This document shows, piece by piece, positions 16,053 through 20,084 of a DNA stretch of 20,084 bases (position 1 is the first letter of the stretch; each line of letters opens with the position of its first letter). Source of the stretch: an uncultured Clostridia bacterium. Lineage in GTDB: Bacteria > Bacillota > Clostridia > Oscillospirales > Acutalibacteraceae. The notes beneath the pieces were generated by a model. That model was not told the DNA's origin and ran no database searches. It was given only the letters and a program-made list of their open reading frames with translations. Location of the stretch: the NCBI GenBank assembly GCA_946004305.1, contig CAMFZJ010000008.1:1-20084 (forward strand). Direction: 5' to 3'. Position numbers and translations under genes: made by a program.

Positions 16053-17656
16053 TTTAACGCCTCCCTCTTTTTCTTGATGTCTAAATGCAACATTCCGTTT
16101 AAGGAGTTTTTCATAACCCAGCTATAAATCTTTTCTGCTTCTTCATAATTTCCACGGAAATACGCAATATCTCCCAATGCTTTTTTGCACATATCATTAT
16201 CGGGATATTCTTTCAGCAGGTTGTTTGCCAAAATTTCAGCATCAGCCAAATCAGATTCCCCGCCAGCGGTAAGAACATTGAGAATCAGTCTGAAAATCTT
16301 TAGCTCTTGTGAACAGGGGAATTTCTCAAGACCCTCAATTAGCAGTTTTTCTGCAACATCATAGTTTTTATATATAACTTCTGCTTTAACTTTCCTGGCG
16401 GTTAATACAAGATCCCAAAGCTCCAAAACTTTTTTTGGGGGTGTTACTCTGTTTTCGTTATAGAGTTTCATAATCTTATTAAATGAATTTAAGTCATTTC
16501 TGCTATAAATAAGATTGAAAACTGCACCATAAATCAAATCATCGTCCATATCGAAAAGTATTTCCCAATAGCGGACGCTGGGATTAAGCTGTTTTGTATA
16601 ATACTCAGAGAAAAGCTCATCAAGCTGTTTTAGCTTTTCCTTATCATCAGGAACCAGCAAGTCATCAATTGATATGCCCAGTTGTTTTAGCTTTCTTTTA
16701 ATTTTTAGTGCTACGCAATCTCCCACCTTAGTATACACGTTATTAAGGTGTTGAAAAACAAGATAGCCCTCTTTTACAGCTACATTTTTAAACTCTTGTC
16801 TTTCTTTCAGCAGTGTATCCTTATCAATAAATCTGCTGTAATCATCAAAGTAGTCCCTACATTTGAAGTCAGTTTTTGACATTTGAGAATGGTGTTTTTT
16901 ATGTTCCGGAAGCACATCCCAGCTGTCACCGTAATAATGAGTCATAAGCTCAACATACTTTCCGGCAATAGGAAGCTTATGTCCCTCAAAGTCAGCCATA
17001 TATACCGAATCGTAATATGCCTTTGGAGCAAGAGATGATGGACCGAATTTTCTCGCGGAAGTTACAATATAGGTGTCGCAATCATCATAATGCTTATGAA
17101 AAATCTTCTCTTCAAGCTGTTTTAGTACTTTCTCTTTGCCAATCTTTTTTTCCAGCTCTAAGCACTCTTCATAAAGGCGCATTTGTTCTGCTGTCTTTTT
17201 TCTGTAGTGGCGATAGCTTGAGTTTGAGTATTCGTCATAAACAAAGTACAAATCAATTGCCTTTTGCTTTAACTGAGGATCTCCGGGTAATTCAAGAAGG
17301 TAGAACACATCTATACTCTGTCCGCATATGGGCTGCCAAAAAGCAAAGTTATTGCTTATTCGCATAGACTCTACATCTATATATCTGCCGAAAACTCCGG
17401 GAAATTCCCTGTCCTGTCTGCCATCGCTGTAATAACGCTTTTTAGGATCAAGCTCTTTTTTACAAGCCTCTACCCATTTATAGTAGTTTTCCTCAGTCAT
17501 ATTAATATCAATATCATCATCCCAAGGAATAAAGCCTTCGTGACGTACTGCACCTAAAGTTGTGCCGTAATCAATAAAATATTCAATGTCATACTTTTTG
17601 CAAATAGCATCTATTTCCAAAAGTAGATTTGTTAAATAGTTTTGTGCTGAATTCAT
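16049..17656 (-). CDS. licD: LicD family phosphotransferase with C-terminal helical repeats
   Basis: LicD proteins transfer phosphocholine (or a related phospho-group) from a CDP-activated donor to sugars of teichoic acids or other surface glycans. The 535-residue product has the complete family motif: YGTTLGAVRHEGFIPW followed by DDDIDINM (acidic residues at 46-50), and the later DFEGHKLPIAGKYVELMTHYYGDSW segment. Typical LicD proteins have about 270 residues; the remainder here (from roughly 290) is helical, and the last part (AEILANNLLKEYPDN ... ALGDIAYFRGNYEEAEKIYSWV) looks like TPR repeats, perhaps for protein contacts. It has a GGGGGAAGG ribosome binding site and lies 16 bases after the IspD-like gene. 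Acceptor and transferred group are inferred only from family and context. Confidence 0.88.
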   Translation of the reverse strand: MNSAQNYLTNLLLEIDAICKKYDIEYFIDYGTTLGAVRHEGFIPWDDDIDINMTEENYYKWVEACKKELDPKKRYYSDGRQDREFPGVFGRYIDVESMRISNNFAFWQPICGQSIDVFYLLELPGDPQLKQKAIDLYFVYDEYSNSSYRHYRKKTAEQMRLYEECLELEKKIGKEKVLKQLEEKIFHKHYDDCDTYIVTSARKFGPSSLAPKAYYDSVYMADFEGHKLPIAGKYVELMTHYYGDSWDVLPEHKKHHSQMSKTDFKCRDYFDDYSRFIDKDTLLKERQEFKNVAVKEGYLVFQHLNNVYTKVGDCVALKIKRKLKQLGISIDDLLVPDDKEKLKQLDELFSEYYTKQLNPSVRYWEILFDMDDDLIYGAVFNLIYSRNDLNSFNKIMKLYNENRVTPPKKVLELWDLVLTARKVKAEVIYKNYDVAEKLLIEGLEKFPCSQELKIFRLILNVLTAGGESDLADAEILANNLLKEYPDNDMCKKALGDIAYFRGNYEEAEKIYSWVMKNSLNGMLHLDIKKKREALK

Positions 17657-17672
17657 ACCTTCCCCCGAAACT

Positions 17673-18395
17673 CTACTGATTTTCAGCTTCTCTTTTCTGC
17701 TTCATAAGTACATAGCCCTCGAACAAGTCAAGGTCTTCTTTTGTTGTAATTTTTATGTTTGTTTGGTTGCCCTTTGAAAAGTAAATTGTTTTACCCATTT
17801 TATACATCAATGTAGTTGTATGAGGTTCAACTTCATCAATTACTCCTGTTTCAACCGCTTCCTGATAAATATCGTAGATAAATTTATACTGAAAAGCGTG
17901 AGGAGAGTTCATACAGGCGATAGTATCTCTGTCAATCCATTGAGTTGACTTAGTGTTATCATCCTTAACGCCTGACAAAAGGAAAAAGTCACAGGTTGAA
18001 ATTGCATTTCCTTTTTCATTACAAACCTTAATTGCATCGGTGATAATATCCTCCTCCACAAAAGGAGATGCGCCGAAATGTACAAGCACTACGTCATCAT
18101 CGGAAATTTTATACTTAAGGTTATTTACACCGTTCATTACAGAGCCTTGGAAAGTTGCTCCGCCTTTAGTAATCCATTTAACTTTGTCAAGATTGTATTT
18201 GTTTACCATTTCTCTCAAGTATTCAATATGGCTTTCCACACATACAATTTCTACAGCGTCAATAAGGGGATGATTATTAAACTTTTCTACTGTATATGCA
18301 AGTACAGGTTTACCTAAAATCTCGATAAACTGTTTAGGTCTGTCAGCTCCTACTCGTGAGCCTACGCCTCCTGCAAGAATTATTGCAATATTCAT
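17673..18395 (-). CDS. IspD/TarI-like cytidylyltransferase with altered active-site motif
   Basis: The 240-residue product has the IspD/TarI nucleotidyltransferase fold: IILAGGVGSRVGADRPKQF (5-23) for CTP binding, GKPVLAYTVEKF, and the late NIKITTKEDLDLFE segment with its conserved Lys. IspD makes CDP-methylerythritol for isoprenoids; TarI makes CDP-ribitol for teichoic acid. Where both normally have VHDAxRPF, this protein has VHFGASPF (residues 105-112): the Asp is Phe107 and the Arg is Ser110. It also lacks the Asp common in IspD just before NIK. The gene lies two bases after the LicC-LicA fusion, with AAGGAG inside that gene, and before two LicD genes, so a role in activating a surface substituent is more likely than housekeeping IspD. 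No TarJ-like reductase gene is in view. Substrate unknown. Confidence 0.8.
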   Translation of the reverse strand: MNIAIILAGGVGSRVGADRPKQFIEILGKPVLAYTVEKFNNHPLIDAVEIVCVESHIEYLREMVNKYNLDKVKWITKGGATFQGSVMNGVNNLKYKISDDDVVLVHFGASPFVEEDIITDAIKVCNEKGNAISTCDFFLLSGVKDDNTKSTQWIDRDTIACMNSPHAFQYKFIYDIYQEAVETGVIDEVEPHTTTLMYKMGKTIYFSKGNQTNIKITTKEDLDLFEGYVLMKQKREAENQ

Positions 18396-18397
18396 TA

Positions 18398-20002
18398 TTA
18401 CTCCTTGTTTTCATAAAGCGGCAATGCTTTTGCCACAAGTTTTTTACATAGCTTATAGGATGTAAACATAAAGAAGCCGTCATCCTCATTTACACTACCC
18501 TTGTATAATCCCCATGTCATCCAATACAAAGCTGTACAACCGGCATAGGCAATATAGTGGCGGTATTCTTCAAAGGTAAGCTCTCTGCCGAAATACATCT
18601 TAAGGTATCTGTCGATTTGTTCTTCCGACATATCATATCGTGCAATAAAGCCGGCTAAATCATTGGCAGGGTCGGCAATTCTGGTGTATTCCCAGTCAAT
18701 CATATACATATCCCCGTCTTTTGTAAAAAGGAAATTTGGAGGATATATATCGCCGTGAGTCAATACTCTCTCTGTTAAGCCGTCATTTTTTACATATTCA
18801 AAAAGCTTTTCCGCAGGCTTTATAATATCGCTGAATTCTGAAATAAGGTCACCCTTTGTTTGTGAAGCAATTCTCATAAGCCGTTTAGCTTCCTCTACAG
18901 GGGCAACTTCCTTGCAGCTGTTAAACTCCTCCTGACAATCTTCAAATTTGGCAGAATGGAGTGTTCTTAAGCCCTCCATTACCTTGTAAAGCTGTTCGTC
19001 ATTATTATCAAGGTCAACATCAACAGTATTATCAACAAAGTAGGAAATCTTCCAGCCGTCCTCGGAAATATAGATTACAGACGGGTCAATGCCCAGTTTC
19101 TTAGCCTGCATCTGAGCAAAAACCTCTGAGCTTCTTGAAACAAGATTACCTGAAGTTCCTCCCGGATGTCTGTAAACATAGGTTGTACCCTTAACATCAA
19201 ACTTAAAGGATACATTTGTAAGACCTTTATTTATAATTTCAATATTAATAATTTCCTTTGGCAGACAGTCAAGGACAGTACAGATATTCTGCATAATACG
19301 TGAATCTAGGTTTACAAGAAAATCCTGATCGAATGACAGCAAATCTGAAATTGAGTCAAATTCAAGAATATCATCATTATTATAGTATTTAGCAAACAAA
19401 GTCAAATCGGTGCTGTGCTTAGCATAAAATTCTTCCCAGAACATATGAGAAACACCAAAATCATTGATTTCTCTTTCCATATGTTCAACAAGCTTTTTGG
19501 AAAATCCTTCGCTTATGAAGGCATGTCCAACCATACAAAGTGTGTTTTCTCCGCCTACGGCAAAATCTGTGATTACGTTATAATCACTGACTTTTACAGC
19601 AAATTCACGGAATTTCCCCTCTTTACGTGTAATGGCACGATAGGAATGTTCCGGTTCTTCTAAAAACGGGTTGTTTATGAAATAGTGATCTGCACAGCAG
19701 ATATATGTGTTTTTGAGATAATCTTTAACTGAATAAAGGGAATTGATGTTACCTTTATTCTCGTATGATCCGTTTAGGACAATATGAACATTATACTTTT
19801 CTTCAAGATAGAAGAATTTTTCTTTCATATAACCTACAACAATGTAAATATCCTTTACTCCGGCCTCCTGTAGCTGTTGAATCTGACGTTCAACAAGTAC
19901 TTCGCCCTGTACTTTAAATAATCCTTTTGGCATTTCGTAAGTGAATGGTGCAAAACGCTGTGAGCGTCCAGCTGCTAAAATAACTGCATTATTAACAACC
20001 AT
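18398..20002 (-). CDS. licC-licA: LicC-LicA fusion: phosphocholine cytidylyltransferase and choline kinase
   Basis: One 534-residue protein joins two steps of CDP-choline synthesis. The N-terminal half (about 4-235) is a LicC-type nucleotidyltransferase: NNAVILAAGRSQRFAPF, MPKGLFKVQGE, KGNINSLYSV and CCADHYF with Asp105. The C-terminal half (about 240-530) is a choline/ethanolamine kinase-like fold as in LicA: INKGLTNVSFKF, the nucleotide-binding VYRHPGGTSG, the catalytic loop HGDIYPPN (His416, Asp418, Asn423) and IDWEYTRIADPANDLAGF with Asp436. In lic systems LicA phosphorylates choline and LicC makes CDP-choline, which LicD uses; both are followed here by licD. GGAGG (20009-20013) lies six bases before the ATG. 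The order in the protein (LicC first) is the reverse of the reaction order. Ethanolamine or another amino-alcohol is possible as substrate. Confidence 0.88.
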   Translation of the reverse strand: MVVNNAVILAAGRSQRFAPFTYEMPKGLFKVQGEVLVERQIQQLQEAGVKDIYIVVGYMKEKFFYLEEKYNVHIVLNGSYENKGNINSLYSVKDYLKNTYICCADHYFINNPFLEEPEHSYRAITRKEGKFREFAVKVSDYNVITDFAVGGENTLCMVGHAFISEGFSKKLVEHMEREINDFGVSHMFWEEFYAKHSTDLTLFAKYYNNDDILEFDSISDLLSFDQDFLVNLDSRIMQNICTVLDCLPKEIINIEIINKGLTNVSFKFDVKGTTYVYRHPGGTSGNLVSRSSEVFAQMQAKKLGIDPSVIYISEDGWKISYFVDNTVDVDLDNNDEQLYKVMEGLRTLHSAKFEDCQEEFNSCKEVAPVEEAKRLMRIASQTKGDLISEFSDIIKPAEKLFEYVKNDGLTERVLTHGDIYPPNFLFTKDGDMYMIDWEYTRIADPANDLAGFIARYDMSEEQIDRYLKMYFGRELTFEEYRHYIAYAGCTALYWMTWGLYKGSVNEDDGFFMFTSYKLCKKLVAKALPLYENKE

Positions 20003-20014
20003 AATGTACCTCCG

Positions 20015-20032
20015 GTATGCTCATAAGCATAC
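20015..20032. promoter_or_regulatory. 7-bp hairpin in the leader of the lic-type cluster
   Basis: GTATGCT (20015-20021) and AGCATAC (20026-20032) form a perfect stem with a 4-base loop directly upstream of the GGAGG ribosome binding site. It could act as an operator or as an RNA element at the translation start. A TATAAT-like -10 (20050-20055, minus strand) lies at the very end of the genomic insert; the matching -35 would fall in the trimmed-off region and cannot be judged. Confidence 0.5.
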
Positions 20033-20056
20033 AATAATTCGTATTTTATATTATAT

Positions 20057-20084
20057 CTGTCTCTTATACACATCTGACGCTGCC
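20057..20084 (-). other. Nextera read-1 adapter, reverse complement (artificial)
   Basis: Bases 20057-20075 are CTGTCTCTTATACACATCT, the reverse complement of the Tn5 mosaic end, followed by GACGCTGCC, the reverse complement of the adjoining adapter. Together they form an exact 28-bp inverted copy of bases 19-46. The genomic insert therefore ends at 20056. Confidence 0.98.

Noticed and set aside
17673..18395. Housekeeping IspD of the MEP isoprenoid pathway
   Set aside because: Altered VHDAxRPF motif, missing Asp before NIK, and location inside a lic-type operon argue against it, though it is not excluded without the full genome.
47..20056. CRISPR arrays, tRNA/rRNA genes, prophage or insertion sequences
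   Set aside because: No spaced repeat series, no tRNA-like cloverleaf, and no integrase or transposase sequence was found; all intergenic gaps are under 300 bases.
28..20075. Terminal 19-bp Tn5 mosaic ends suggesting a 20-kb transposon
   Set aside because: They are joined to Illumina index and primer sequence, and there is no transposase gene in the window. They are library adapters.

Overview
The window is an assembled short-read contig from an AT-rich, spore-forming Firmicute of the class Clostridia. The mix of SpoIVA/SipL, HrcA-type groESL control, a COG2984/4120/1101 ABC importer and a phosphocholine (lic-type) cluster suggests an Oscillospiraceae/Ruminococcus-like gut commensal; the family-level guess is only moderately secure. 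Both ends carry Illumina Nextera library sequence (1-46 and 20057-20084), so only 47-20056 is biological. Every confident gene lies on the minus strand, so genes are read from high to low coordinates.

Layout in transcription order. (a) 20002-14709, a four-gene cell-surface decoration cluster: a LicC-LicA fusion (cytidylyltransferase plus choline kinase), an IspD/TarI-like cytidylyltransferase with an altered active-site motif, an intact LicD phosphotransferase with a helical-repeat tail, and a second LicD-fold protein that has lost the DDDID motif. It ends in a strong terminator (14673-14698). (b) 14583-8525, an information-processing operon with its own promoter: nusB, a TsaD/Kae1-like paralogue, xseA and dnaE, all overlapping or nearly abutting; xseB is absent. 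(c) 8422-5616, an ABC importer operon (lipoprotein, permease, ATPase) with a consensus promoter, an inverted repeat in the leader, a 13-bp hairpin after the lipoprotein gene and a terminator. (d) 5371-3419, groES-groEL under a perfect CIRCE operator, with a terminator. (e) 3232-210, sipL-spoIVA, two spore-coat morphogenesis genes side by side. (f) At the left edge a good promoter points out of the window into what may be the first codons of a truncated gene.

How the genes work together: in (a) choline would be phosphorylated and activated to CDP-choline by one bifunctional protein, and LicD would transfer phosphocholine to a surface glycan; the IspD-like enzyme may supply a second CDP-activated group. 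In (e) SipL and SpoIVA are known interaction partners in Clostridioides difficile, and their adjacency here fits that. The least conventional material is in cluster (a): an active LicD next to a pseudo-LicD, and an IspD-like protein with VHFGASPF where the family normally has VHDAxRPF. Several start codons were moved from the longest possible reading frame to a downstream ATG with a proper Shine-Dalgarno sequence (sipL, groEL, xseA, the TsaD-like gene).
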